A stretch of 64,000 bases of DNA, from NCBI GenBank assembly GCA_014529385.2, contig CM043971.1, positions 94,961,840 to 95,025,839 of the forward strand. Direction: 5' to 3'. The stretch comes from Adiantum capillus-veneris. Lineage: Eukaryota > Streptophyta > Polypodiopsida > Polypodiales > Pteridaceae. How positions within the stretch are numbered: position 1 is the stretch's first letter; each line of letters starts with the position of its first letter. Shown here one piece after another: positions 34,237-44,944 of the stretch. A model generated the notes under the pieces. The model saw nothing but the letters and a program-made list of their open reading frames with translations, was not told the DNA's origin and made no database searches. A program made the translations under genes and the position numbers.

Positions 34237-35558
34237 AGATATGGCTTTGCGTTCCATTGTATTCTGCTTCTCTCAAGTTGTGTACAGTTTTGAGCGAAGG
34301 AAAGTGGTTGTCCTCCCTGAATTGAATGAAAGAATAGAAGCCTTGTATTGAAGTACAGCATGTTTTCAAGTCTCTATCTTCCATTACAAAGGGGGAGGGG
34401 GTAGCCTAGGCACTGTAGCAATGGAAAGTAGAGGTAGAGGGCTATAGCGTAGCCTTAGAAGGTAGGCCGATAGCTTATTCGGCTACGCCTTTACAAACCT
34501 TGAAAGTGATTGAAGACGTGAAATAGGGACTTAGTCACATGCATGCATGGCCTTCTTCATATAATTGCAAACGTGGACGCAAAGTACTTCCATAGGCCTT
34601 TAAAGCACCTAGAATTTTCGTTATGTTTATTTACTTTCTTACTCGATCAACATAAAAATGGTCTATTAATTGCGGATTTCATTTCTCCTATTTTCACATA
34701 TTCATCAAGAAAAGCCTAAATTTTGAAGACTTAACACATAATGCATTTCCATTAATTAACTATATGCGAAAATGTTCACCATAAAGGGGGTGTGCTTGTG
34801 AATTAAATTAGAGGGGCAAAATTACATCATAGTTGATATTCTATGATATACGCTCAGAGACAAACCAGTGTAGTGATTGGCATATACATCCATGATACCT
34901 TGGAATATAAAACTGTTAATAAGAGTGGTAGCTACATAAAAATATTCAGTGTTTGGGGAGCTCATTTGGGACTTTCTGGATGTGTTGTAGCAACTTGATT
35001 CAGTTGTTGTGCTGCCTTTGGAGCTTTTCACCTTCATAATATGTAAAAATGTATGCACTATAGACTTTTTTTTAAGCTTTGAATGTGAGTTTGTGTGCAT
35101 CACATGCAATATTTGCACCGCTTGCTCCTAAGCTTGATAAAGTTCTAAACAATTTTGACAAAAGGTGCCATCCACGGATCCACCCAATGTGAACTCCAAA
35201 GGTCAACGTCTATTCAATGCAATTAGTCTTGCTTGGTTGGCTTGGTTGGCTTGCACAAGCAATGAGTGAAGGAATCGATGACTAGGGAGGATCCTAGATG
35301 TTGAATCATCACACTAGGGAGCCAAGGTTTGTGGGCTTTGTCTTGTAGTCACCATAGACCATGTCCCTTGCTGGTCATTTTAATTGGCATATAGTATGTG
35401 TAGCATTGGCAAACGAACCCTTGGTCATAGGCTATTTCATGGTAGAGCATAATATAGCATGTAAGAGTCATGTAGGCTCTCTATCAAGTCCAAGAAATTT
35501 TTTATTTTTTAATATTTGTGGGCTTATTACACAAGCAGATGTAAGTGACCAGTGGTCA
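34237..35558. other. 3' flank of the WW-domain gene and intergenic DNA
   Basis: The transcript's 3' untranslated region probably ends soon after 34325 (GAATGAAAGAATAG is a weak signal). The rest is AT-rich, with an imperfect inverted repeat around TAGCGTAGCC / GGCTACGCC near 34445-34490. No gene seen. Confidence 0.45.
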
Positions 35559-35700
35559 CAAGGCACTGGTCACGTGGTTAGCTCATCTAAACATGGGCTA
35601 TTGATGCAAAGTGCATAGGTTTAATTCACCACTTTGGGATGGGAATGTTGGGCAGATCTTACCATGAGGTGTCAATTTATATATAAATATGTTTGGTCCA
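35559..35700 (+). repeat. Possible tRNA-derived SINE head
   Basis: GTGGTTAGCTCA near 35574 resembles a polymerase III A box, and GGTTTAATTCA about 44 bases later resembles a degenerate B box. That spacing is normal for tRNA genes. The body does not fold convincingly as a tRNA. No poly-T end or duplication was confirmed. Confidence 0.3.
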
Positions 35701-36236
35701 CTAGTTAGGGTAGGACCTAATGTAATGCTAAGGGAAAACCCAAGGGAGGTCAAGGACCGCGGGCCAAGGGTCGGTTGCCAATGGAGACGAGATCCTAGGG
35801 GCAAGACCTATAAAGCGAAGCTGGGCAGAGGATGAAGACATGACAATTCCCTTAGTCTCACATTGGTTTTAGGAGCCTGGACTTCTTTAGGAAAGAAGGG
35901 AGGCATTGTCTCTCTATACACTTGCATGATTATTGCATGGCCATGGAGGGCATGAGGAAGAAGACCTCGGATTGTCACAACTTCTGAAGGAGAGCTAAGG
36001 CGAGTCGACCTGCACCAAAATTGATGTGAGTGCTACCAATGTGGTCGCACTGTCGTTTTGGAGCTTTTTCGACTCCTCTCCCTTGCTCAACAGTAGGCCT
36101 ACATTGCTGTCTTCGCCATGGAGGGTATTTTTTTTTCACACCACGGTGCCCATACTTAGACCTCCTCATTGAAATATCAATTAAGGGTGCTAGCCAATAG
36201 GCCAGTAACTCTTCAAACTTTGTTTGGTTTTCACGT
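35701..36236. other. Noncoding flank of LTR element B
   Basis: GC-richer sequence. The part near 35740-35870 (GGACCGCGGGCCAAGGGTCGG ... CTCACATTGG) weakly recalls the LTR and primer junction of the noncoding element at 46699, and may be an old relative. No gene. Confidence 0.3.
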
Positions 36237-37066
36237 TGATGGGGACTTTTCACAAGCCAAGCTCCCATACCCCTCTTCTCTCGTCCCCACCCCATGAAAA
36301 TCCCCTCTTAGGGAGGGAGTGATAAAAGACATTGAAAAAAGTAAGAAAAAAATAAAGTATGATTATGTAAATATATAAGAAAGGTAAAATAAGCCACCTC
36401 ATGCCTGCGTTGCAGTCCATCCCCACCTTGCCTTCTTTTTCTTCACTGTTGTCTCGTCGGGTGTCCCTTTTCTTCTCCTCCACTTAAAAGGTCAACCCTC
36501 TTTCTCTTCCTTTTGTCCTTTCTCCTTTCTGTCTCTCCTCAAGCTACCCCACCTCTCACCAATAATGCATTATAACTCACCAATAATGCACCCTAACTCA
36601 CATGCAACTTATGCTATCTTCCAAAACAGTATACCCCACCCCCCTTTTCTCTCTCTTATACTCTCCCATGATCTAAATATCCCCCCCTCTCTAAAATTCG
36701 AAATCTCTCTTGTCTTGTAGTCAGATGGCCTCCCCCACACTCACACACACTCAGTTTCACTGAAAAAGGTGCCCACAGACCCATCCCTACCCAATGGTTA
36801 CCTGATTTTCTTGTGTTCACACACATCTGCACACAGATTCACCTCTTAACACACTCCCCTCTCTCTCCTCTTGTAATTACTTTATTCTCTATGTCACCTC
36901 TCACTTTTTTTCATCAACCCATCTCTCTCTCTTAGTCTCTCTCTCATGAGACTGCTGTTCTGACACATATACACACAGCCAGACAAGTGGGACCCGCAGT
37001 CACATGGTTTGTGTAGATAATGATTTCTTCATTTCTAAATTCTAGAATTTTTCCCCCTTCCTATCC

Positions 37067-37074
37067 TATATAAA
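37067..37074 (+). promoter_or_regulatory. TATA box in the 5' LTR of element B
   Basis: TATATAAA followed by GAGGGG. Transcription should start near 37100. The matching box in the 3' LTR is at 42006-42013. Confidence 0.65.
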
Positions 37075-37142
37075 GAGGGGTCACTATCACACTAAACACA
37101 CACAACATCCCCAAAGAATACATTATGCACTGTGTGCCTAGT

Positions 37143-37175
<33 letters not shown>

Positions 37176-37386
37176 ATCACCATCACCGCAATCACCATGC
37201 TCGTCTTGGGCATGACTTCTACACCCTTGGGCTATGGAAGATGAAGGGCAGCTAAATGAAGGATGATGGCCATAATCCTCGTGCGAGTCTTCGCCATCAA
37301 CTCCCACCTATCCGCCATTTGCTCTACCACTCTCTCCCTTCTCATTCCCCTACTCTATGCTCCCCATTTCATCGCTTGATTCTCTA

Positions 37387-37392
37387 AATAAA
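37387..37392 (+). terminator. Poly-A signal in the 5' LTR of element B
   Basis: AATAAA about 320 bp after the TATA box, defining the R region. The equivalent in the 3' LTR at 42318-42323 would end the element's transcript. Confidence 0.5.
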
Positions 37393-37797
37393 GCTTGAGG
37401 TTTTGTGAGTATGTTTTCTTGCAATGTTTTGCCCATGTGAGGTGTGCGGAATCGCCACCTAGTTTTGTGTTTGGAGTGAGCTTGTGTATGTGTGAAGGGT
37501 GTGCGGATTTGCCATCCTTTGGTGGTGCCTAAGTACTAAGCCGCTATACCCCCTCCCTCACTCTCTCTCTCTCTCTCCCTCTCACTTGATCTCATTCCCT
37601 TTCCTCTTCATCATTACTCCCAAGCATCCATCTCTCTTGGATGAAAACTTTGTTATGGTGGTGTGTTGTTTGCGTCCTAGCCGCTAAAGCTAAGTGGTGC
37701 CCCCTGTTCGCTTTACCGTGACAGGCTCGAAGCGCGCCATTCGGTCCCCGGTGTTTTAGAGGCCGTCGGGGGTTCGGGGTTCGCTTTGCTCTCGTCA

Positions 37798-38095
37798 TTT
37801 GGTGCCCCCACTGAGGAGGGCTTTCTAAGACCCTTCAGTTTACAATGCTGAAAGTGATGCCCACTATCAATCCTGGACGAATAGCTGAAGGAATTTTTTA
37901 ACTGGAGGACGGAAGAAGAAGAGACGAAGGAGGCACTAGCCGCCTTCATTGAGGTGCTACTGCCAGACTGCAGTGTCGTCAGCATTCAAGAGGTAAATTC
38001 TCCATCTCGTGTCGCTTGTTCTAACTATAAATTGAGAGCATCAGGTGGGAGGTCGGTGAAGTGCCATCACTGTTGTCAACCAAGGCACACTGTCA
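37798..38095 (+). other. Leader of element B with a decayed zinc knuckle
   Basis: After the primer site a broken frame reads NWRTEEEETKEALAAF (near 37899-37946) and then CHHCCQPRHTVNEC (near 38061-38102), a perfect CX2CX4HX4C pattern. This looks like a remnant of an upstream gag-like exon, separate from the main gag. Confidence 0.5.
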
Positions 38096-38305
38096 ATGAG
38101 TGCCAGCAATGAAGGCAGCGAAAGGGCTGAAGTCATTTACATCGACATTCATCTCAAAGAAGTCATTCACATCAAGGAAGGGAAGCAAACGGTGAGACCT
38201 CTTTTCCCTAAAGAAACTACAGTCAAAGTTATAACTCCAAAGTGGCCTAAAGGGGCTGCTCGAGCCAAAGGCAAGGAGAAGATAAGCCAGTCTGGAAACA
38301 CATGA
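38096..38305 (+). CDS. Short ORF upstream of gag in element B
   Basis: 69 codons, basic and hydrophilic, of no recognised family. Its TGA stop overlaps the ATG of the next frame (ATGA at 38302-38305). It may be the 5' part of one protein with 38302-38829 after an indel. Confidence 0.4.
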   Translation: MSASNEGSERAEVIYIDIHLKEVIHIKEGKQTVRPLFPKETTVKVITPKWPKGAARAKGKEKISQSGNT

Positions 38306-38829
38306 CCCCGAAGGGAGAAGCATCTGGCCAAGCAAGTGCTTCAAGCTCAGAAAGCCGGGTTGTACCCAGTTTTCCAAAGAGAAAGTCATCCGAAGCTAAG
38401 CGGCGAAAGGTTGCCTACCGATTTGCACGACGCATGCGAGTGCTACCAATCCACTTCGACAATCCGGAAGATGTGGTAAGAAGATTTCCATGTCCTAGAG
38501 AAGAGTGGTTCGGCTACTGCTCTCGCTCTTTTGGAAAGAGAGTGGAGGATCTTCCTCCTCTCCCTATACAACTTATCCTGAAGAAGCTCTCTACCACGGG
38601 AGAAACCCAGTGGGCTGGGGATGAGTTGCAACTGAATGGAGTAGAATTCATGCAACACGCCGACTACGGAAATTACCTGCAATTGTTGCTAGCCAAGAGG
38701 CTGGGAGTGGTCAGACGCGTCGCCATCACCCCGTACGTGCTGAGCAACGAAGGAAAGGTAGAGCCCATGAAAGGCGACGACCTCTTGTGGATGTGCCGAC
38801 TCATCAACACTGGCACGATAAGAGTATAA
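38302..38829 (+). CDS. 175-codon ORF upstream of gag in element B
   Basis: Unrecognised protein. It has a basic N-terminal third (KRKSSEAKRRK) and a folded-looking C-terminal part with FPCPREEWFGYC and DDLLWMCRLINTG. It sits between the leader and gag, where some plant LTR elements carry accessory ORFs. No protease or polymerase motif is present. Whether it is expressed is unknown. Confidence 0.5.
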   Translation: MTPKGEASGQASASSSESRVVPSFPKRKSSEAKRRKVAYRFARRMRVLPIHFDNPEDVVRRFPCPREEWFGYCSRSFGKRVEDLPPLPIQLILKKLSTTGETQWAGDELQLNGVEFMQHADYGNYLQLLLAKRLGVVRRVAITPYVLSNEGKVEPMKGDDLLWMCRLINTGTIRV

Positions 38830-39178
38830 GTAAGTATTTCATCCTCTGTGCATGATGGAAAACGGGCCAACGGCATTCCCGTTCAGATTCTTGTAGCATA
38901 TGCATGTGAATATCTATGTAGATAGGAAAGTCTTCTATCAACAGAAGATCGTACACCTATTCGGTGCGGCGGTACTAGGAGAAATCTTCAATTCCCCGAA
39001 CCCTATCATTCTTCCCATATTAGATTACCATCATTCCTTTAATGTTTCTATCTTTATCTTGTTTTAACCTATCCACCCACCCTTGTAAAAAAGCTGCTAT
39101 GAACCGCACTGTTAATGTAATGTTAAAAAAAGAAAAGAAAAAAAGAAAAAGAGGTTTGTAATTTCCTGAGTCACTACC

Positions 39179-40441
39179 ATGGCAAGTGTTTCTTTCCTCA
39201 CGTTCAGTGGAAAGAAGGGAGAGGATCTCACCACTGACTTTTTGGATGATTTCGACATTGCTTGTATCGTCTCCAACAAAGATGACGACGCTTCACGACT
39301 TAGAATTTTTCCTCTACTAATGAAAGTAGAGGCCAAGTCCTGGTATAATGCATTGCCCCAGGCCACCAAGAATGCATGGGATGTGTTAATGGCTGCTTTT
39401 GTAAAGAGGTTTGGTGGAGGCACAACCTCGGAGAGGCTATGGCAGTTACTGACAGAATTAAAGCAGGGAGGCCTGCTGGAGTATGCCACCTACGAGTCTA
39501 AATTTGTGGACTTATGGGAGAGATGGGTTGCCTCGCTGGAGGAAGGTGAAGGAGCGCTTAGTTTCCTAAAGAAGGACCGTTTCATTGCTGGTCTATGGTC
39601 GTCTCTTAGAGAGAAGGTGAAGGGAAGGTTTCCTGCAACATATGAGTTGGCAGTCGAAGTAGCCCGCCTTAAAGACAAGAAGCTACGCATGCAAGCAAGA
39701 GTAAACGAGTCAGAGGAAACAAGCTCGATACAACCAACCCCAGTGACTGCAACAGCCAATCATAGAGTCCAACCGCAGGAGGCATCAGAAGAGCAAGACC
39801 TGCTGAGTCGTATCACCACCCACATAGAGAGTTTATCTGTGCATCTGGTGCAGCAAGGGCATGCACCTGGCAGGAACCCAGAACAAGGAAGAGGACAACG
39901 AAGGCAGAACCCAGAGTACCACTATTACAACTACGGGGAAGATGGCCATGAAATGTACTACTGCCCACACCCGAGGAGGCAGAATTTCAATAGAGGAGGG
40001 AGACAGAATCAGATCTCTCCACCAAGAGCAAGACCACCGCCACTCAGGCAACCAATCCCACCTGTTCAAATCACACCACCAGCGGTGCAACCACAGCTGG
40101 CCACACCAATTCGACGCCAGTCACCAATGCAACCACCACCACAATCACCACTTACAATCATCCTACGCCCACCACCAATTGGTACCCGCACACCAAGTAT
40201 CATTGGTCTTGCAGAAGAGGTCAAGATGAGTGCAACAGAAGAAGGATCAAGTAAGAAGACTATTCAAAGAACTGAAGCAGTGGTACAAGAGGTTAAAGAA
40301 TCAAAAGATGCTACCCAGGTGGGGGAGGTAAGCCAAGAAAATTGTGTTACAAATGTAAGTACATCTTTCTCCACAACACAACATTGTGTTTGCATGGGAT
40401 GCATCAGACCTATGGCTATGGCTAGCTGCTATAACATATAG
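39179..40441 (+). CDS. Gag protein of element B
   Basis: 420 codons. A retrotransposon gag core occupies about residues 10-150, with AKSWYNALP and W..L..AF.KRFGG signatures, then an RFPATYELAVEVARLKDKK segment. The nucleocapsid region near 255-270 reads YYNYGEDGHEMYYC, a zinc knuckle in which the first two cysteines are tyrosine, so zinc binding is probably lost. A long proline/glutamine-rich tail follows (about 275-350). No protease active site is visible. A strong donor-like ATGTAAGTAC at 40349-40358 near the 3' end raises the possibility that a spliced message joins gag to the next frame. Confidence 0.85.
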   Translation: MASVSFLTFSGKKGEDLTTDFLDDFDIACIVSNKDDDASRLRIFPLLMKVEAKSWYNALPQATKNAWDVLMAAFVKRFGGGTTSERLWQLLTELKQGGLLEYATYESKFVDLWERWVASLEEGEGALSFLKKDRFIAGLWSSLREKVKGRFPATYELAVEVARLKDKKLRMQARVNESEETSSIQPTPVTATANHRVQPQEASEEQDLLSRITTHIESLSVHLVQQGHAPGRNPEQGRGQRRQNPEYHYYNYGEDGHEMYYCPHPRRQNFNRGGRQNQISPPRARPPPLRQPIPPVQITPPAVQPQLATPIRRQSPMQPPPQSPLTIILRPPPIGTRTPSIIGLAEEVKMSATEEGSSKKTIQRTEAVVQEVKESKDATQVGEVSQENCVTNVSTSFSTTQHCVCMGCIRPMAMASCYNI

Positions 40442-41132
40442 AGAGAAGATCAACATGGAGATAAGAGCAAAGGAGCCATGGATAGACAAAAGCCTGATAG
40501 AATGCAAGAATGAAGACCTCATTCGCAATTTGGTACAATTTTTTACAAATAGTGCATCCTCTCTTTGGAGAAAGGTAAGTGGATTACGCTTGTATTTAAG
40601 CCGCAAGGTAGGTGGCTTGCTATTATCATCAGTAAAGGAAGCTGACATGTTTGAGCACACCCAAAAGAAGCATGATATGCTTGCAGTTTTTTCTAATGGC
40701 AGTAAGCAGGACTCTGAAGACAACTTGAGCTCACCACACCAACAAGGCGGCCATATATGGTGGATTCTTGGTACACTCTTGGGAATCATAATTTTCGGTT
40801 CTGTCTTTGAAGGAGCCAAGATGCTCATTTCCCCTCTCGCTACTGGTAGTTACAAATTTGGTCCAATTTGGCATGCAAATTTTATTCTTCGGACACTGCA
40901 GACAATGATCCTATTTTTCACTTGGGATCCAGGAGGACACTGGCACAAAGTTCTGGAAGCCATGGGCTTCCCCTTTAATCAACCGACACTATTCCAAGGA
41001 ACAATCTATCACCCGGACCTGTTACAGATTCATGAATATCCCAGAAATCTCACCAATGGCCAAATGGAATGGCTAGTTCAGAAGGCAACACGATATCGGA
41101 TCCTACAGCTAAGCGGAAGAAGAAACAGATGA
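40386..41132 (+). CDS. Accessory ORF with a transmembrane segment in element B
   Basis: 248 codons in a different frame, overlapping the end of gag by 56 bp and filling the space where pol is missing. A clear hydrophobic helix lies at about residues 125-141 (WWILGTLLGIIIFGSVF). The N-terminal part is hydrophobic (WLWLAAITY). The C-terminus (HEYPRNL...WLVQKATRYRIL) recalls the gypsy linker between RNase H and integrase. It may therefore be a remodelled pol remnant, or an env-like or membrane-anchored accessory protein. Neither a fusion peptide nor a signal peptide is evident. The frame ends directly at a perfect hairpin (41133-41156). Confidence 0.6.
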   Translation: MFAWDASDLWLWLAAITYREKINMEIRAKEPWIDKSLIECKNEDLIRNLVQFFTNSASSLWRKVSGLRLYLSRKVGGLLLSSVKEADMFEHTQKKHDMLAVFSNGSKQDSEDNLSSPHQQGGHIWWILGTLLGIIIFGSVFEGAKMLISPLATGSYKFGPIWHANFILRTLQTMILFFTWDPGGHWHKVLEAMGFPFNQPTLFQGTIYHPDLLQIHEYPRNLTNGQMEWLVQKATRYRILQLSGRRNR

Positions 41133-41156
41133 GCTAGAGGCATGAATGCCTCTAGC
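41133..41156 (+). promoter_or_regulatory. Perfect hairpin between ORF stop and polypurine tract
   Basis: GCTAGAGGCAT and ATGCCTCTAGC (11-bp arms, 2-base loop). It begins at the base after the upstream stop codon and ends one base before the polypurine tract. Confidence 0.7.
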
Positions 41157-41157
41157 C

Positions 41158-41173
41158 AAAAGGGGAGGGCTAA
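41158..41173 (+). other. Polypurine tract of element B
   Basis: AAAAGGGGAGGGCTAA adjoining the 3' LTR. Confidence 0.85.
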
Positions 41174-42730
41174 TGATGGGGGCTTTTCACAAGCCAAGCT
41201 CCCATACCCCTCTTCTCTCGTCCCCACCCCATGAAAACCCCCTCTTAGGGAGGGAGTGATAAAAGACATTGGAAAAAGTAAGAAAAAAATAAAGTATGAT
41301 TATGTAAATATATGAGAAAAGTAAAATAGGCCACCTCATGCCTGCGGGGCAGCCCATCCCCACCTTGCCTCCTTTTTCTTCACTGTTGCCCCGTCGGGTG
41401 TCCCTTTTCCTCTCCTCCACTCAAAAGGTCAACCCCCTCTCTCTTCCCCTTGTCCTTTCTCCTTTCTCTCTCCCCTCAAGCTACCCCACCTCTCACCAAT
41501 AATGCATTATAACTCACCAATAATGCACCCTAACTCACATGCAACTTATGCTATCTTCCAAAACAGTATACCCCACCCCCCTTTTCTCTCTCCTACACTC
41601 TCCCATGATCCAAATACCCCCCTCTCTCTCTAAAATTCGAAATCTCTCTTGTCTTGTAGCCAGATGGCCTCCCCCACACTCACACACACTAAGTTTCACT
41701 GAAAAAGGTGCCCACAGACCCATCCCCACCCAGTGGTTACCTGATTTTCTTGTGTTCACACACATCTGCACACAGATTCACCTCTTAACACACTCCCCTC
41801 TCTCCCCTCTTGTAATTACTTTATTCTCCATGTCACCTCTCACTTTTTTTCATCAACCCATCTCTCTCTCTTAGTCTCTCTCTCATGAGACTGCTGTTCT
41901 GGCACATATACACATAGCCAGACAAGTGGGGCCCACAGTCACATGGTTTGTGTAGATAATGATTTCTTCATTTCTAAATTCTAGAATTTCTTCCCCCTCC
42001 TACCCTATATAAAGAGGGGTCACTATCACACTAAACACACACAACATCCCCAAAGAATACACTATGCACTGTGTGTGCCTAGTGCACACACACACACACA
42101 CACACCATCACCATCACCGCAATCACCATGCTCGTCTTGGGCATGAACTCTACACCCTTGGGCTATGGAAGATGAAGGGCAGCTAAATGAAGGATGATGG
42201 CCATAATCCTCGTGCGAGTCTTCGCCATCAACTCCCACCTATCCGCCATGTGCTCTACCACTCTCTCCCTTCTCATTCCCCTACTCTATGCTCCCCATTT
42301 CATCGCCTGCTTCTCTAAATAAAGCTTGAGGTTTTGTGAGTATGTTTTCTTGCAATGTTTTGCCCATGTGAGGTGTGCGGAATCGCCACCTAGTTTTGTG
42401 TTTGGAGTGAGCTTGTGTATGTGTGAAGGGTGTGCGGATTTGCCATCCTTTGGTGGTGCCTAAGTACTAAGCCGCTATACCCCCTCCCTCACTCTCTCTC
42501 TCTCTCTCTCTCTCTCACTTGATCTCATTCCCTTTCCTCTTCATCATTACTCCCAAGCATCCATCTCTCTTGGATGAAAACTTTGTTATGGTGGTGTGTT
42601 GTTTGCGTCCTAGTCGTTAAAGCTAGGTGGTGCCCCCTGTTCGCTTTACCGTGACAGGCTCGAGGCGCGCCATTCGGTCCCCGGTGTTTTAGAGGCCGTC
42701 GGGGGTTCAGGGTTCGCTTTGCTCTCGTCA
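41174..42730 (+). repeat. 3' LTR of element B
   Basis: 1557 bp, partner of 36237-37797, including TATA (42006-42013) and poly-A signal (42318-42323). Confidence 0.94.
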
Positions 42731-42734
42731 ACGT

Positions 42735-43879
42735 ATGCAAGCCAAGGACCACAAGCTTGCACGTCCCAAGGTGTATAATTTTCAGCAGTACAACTTAAGA
42801 ACATGCAAGGTTATACACCAGAAGCACTGCTTCTCTTACTTCACATCAAGCACGGAACATCGACAACACATGATTATAAGTAAATAGATCCTCCTCCAAT
42901 ATGATCAAGGATACTTAGAACTATTAGCAAGGCCACTAAACCATTAGGAAGAGGATGGGGTATAGGGGGGCCTCTTTATTTGCCATGAGCTTATGGAGGT
43001 GATTAACATTTTGACGAATAGGTGTATGCCATGTGTGCAAGAATGGTGGGTGTGTAAGAGATGTGTAAGAGTGGTCAAAGGATGCACTTTTTTCCCCAAA
43101 AAGGAGGTGGAAAGTTTTATGATTTTTGGCTTTCCATAACTCCCACATATGGTCTCCGATTTGAGCGGAGATGTAGATCTGCAATCTACGCGTCGAGCTC
43201 TTTCCATACATATGCTACATGATATGGTTTTACCGGCTAGATTTTAAATTGCATTTTGGGGGGAAACTTTGAATTCAAATAAACTAGCCGTTTTGCCTGT
43301 TTGAATTCAAAATCTGTCTTTTGATTACTTTCTAAATACTAAAGGTTTGACTTCCTTAAACTGCCAAATAAAGAGGCCCTTTTAGACCCCATTCTCTTCC
43401 TAATGCAAAGATGATCTTGTTGATCGATTTAAAGATTAAGAAAGCTATTAAAGCAAAGATGATCTTGCTGATCAGTTTCAAGATTAAGGAAGATGTTAAC
43501 ACTCTCAGTTGGTTGACACAGTCTCGTGGGTACACAAATTTATTTCAATCTAACTTTATTTTGACTTTATTTTGCAAAAACATTCTATGAATTCAAGGAA
43601 GATAGTACGATTAGTTTTTCCACGGCTCATGAGTACGGGTTGTGTAACCCAACTAGAGCATTGAAGTTTTCACAAGCTTTCAATGCGGTTGTTATCCGGG
43701 CAAGGCCCTCGGCATCAAGAAGTAGAGCATCTATTGAACCACACAACGGTATTTGGCAAAGCATTTCTTGATTTTCTTCTTGATTGCAACTCATTCGCTT
43801 CCTATGACGGCAAGACCCATCGGTAGGCGTACTTAATGAGATACACAATTAATTTTTGTTTATTGAGCATGTGCTTGAT
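42735..43879. other. Noncoding stretch
   Basis: AT-rich DNA without a recognised gene. Two overlapping minus frames at 42936-43211 and one at 43627-43848 (73 codons, with CGSIDALLLDAEGLARI) show no known domain and are not called. Confidence 0.4.
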
Positions 43880-44913
43880 AGCTATAGTATGCAATGGATG
43901 TCTGTGAATGATCAAAGATAAAAGTCAAGCAAGTATGCGGTCCATATCTTGTAAGTACTTTTTTTCCCCCATATATTGTATAATTAGACAAGGTCAATTA
44001 CATGTGAATACTGGACAAGGTCGAATTTCTTTTGCTATAACATTGTAAATTGGCAAGATTATTTGTTAGCTATGAGCACCAGAACTCCAGGAGTGCTTAT
44101 GTGAAGCAAGGCTTCCCTTCCAGCATTTGGCATAACGGTTTTCAAAGTTTGGAATATGCTATTAGCAAAATTTGGGGGAAACTTGCCACGATGTCTGCAG
44201 GATTTAATGTCATAAGAGAATGTATACGATATATATACAAACTCACTCGAGCATACATATGGCTATGAGCCAGATTCGAGCGCATTACCAAAAACCTGCC
44301 ACAAGTGGGTGACAAGGTTAGTAAGTGCTTTGTTAGACTTCTTGTGAAGCAAGGCTTCTCTTATGTGCCAAGGTATTATCAATTGACTTCAGATCAACTA
44401 TAATGACAAGCATCTTTGGCACTACGTGGATATAAGATCACAATTTATGCAATTCCGCACTGTGATGTATCCATGCGAGTGTAATCGTGCAAGGCACATA
44501 TAACAAAGGCTCACATGATTGAGACTGTCATTGAAGCCAATGGTTTATTATTCTATTTTTTGATATGTATGCATGGCATACTAGTACGATGGACGTACAA
44601 CACCCCATCATTGTATACGCTTCTGCTATAGCACTAGCTACTTTGTCAAGGACGAGGTCAGTTATTGATGTCTAAAAAAAGAAAATTATGTTTATTCACA
44701 AGCAAAGTGCCATATTTATGTCACCTTGATACAATTGTTATCACATACAAGGTAGGTGGATCAAGATAAGACGTCCGGTACCTCTCTCTACGAGAGCGTT
44801 GTATAAGCACATTGTTGTATGCTTATAGGATAAGCTATCACAACTATTGTTTGCATAGATGCATACACAGGGGACATACAATACAATAGAGTAAAGGATT
44901 TTTCTCAGCCCAA

Positions 44914-44944
<31 letters not shown>

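Larger units (their letters stand above)
36237..37797 (+). repeat. 5' LTR of element B
   Basis: Nearly identical to 41174-42730 apart from scattered substitutions. The CA microsatellite is longer here (about 31 bp near 37143-37173) than in the 3' LTR (about 21 bp near 42083-42104). Confidence 0.94.
36237..42730 (+). mobile_element. LTR element B: gag plus accessory ORF, no pol
   Basis: Complete 6494-bp element. The LTRs 36237-37797 (1561 bp) and 41174-42730 (1557 bp) start TGATGGGG and end CTCGTCA. A polypurine tract AAAAGGGGAGGGCTAA (41158-41173) adjoins the 3' LTR, and TTTGGTGCCCCCACTGAG follows the 5' LTR as a probable primer site (tRNA not identified). The flanks show a 4-bp ACGT repeat (36233-36236, 42731-42734), which is weaker than a normal 5-bp duplication. 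The coding region holds gag, two upstream frames and one downstream frame with a membrane segment. No reverse transcriptase or integrase core is visible, so the element is non-autonomous. Confidence 0.9.

Noticed and set aside
40386-41132. Firm call of a retroviral-type envelope gene
   Set aside because: One hydrophobic helix is not enough. There is no signal peptide, fusion peptide or cleavage site, and the C-terminus looks like a pol linker.
36232-42735. Standard 5-bp target duplication for element B
   Set aside because: Flanks are CACGT and ACGTA; only the four bases ACGT directly adjoin both ends, so just a 4-bp repeat is claimed.
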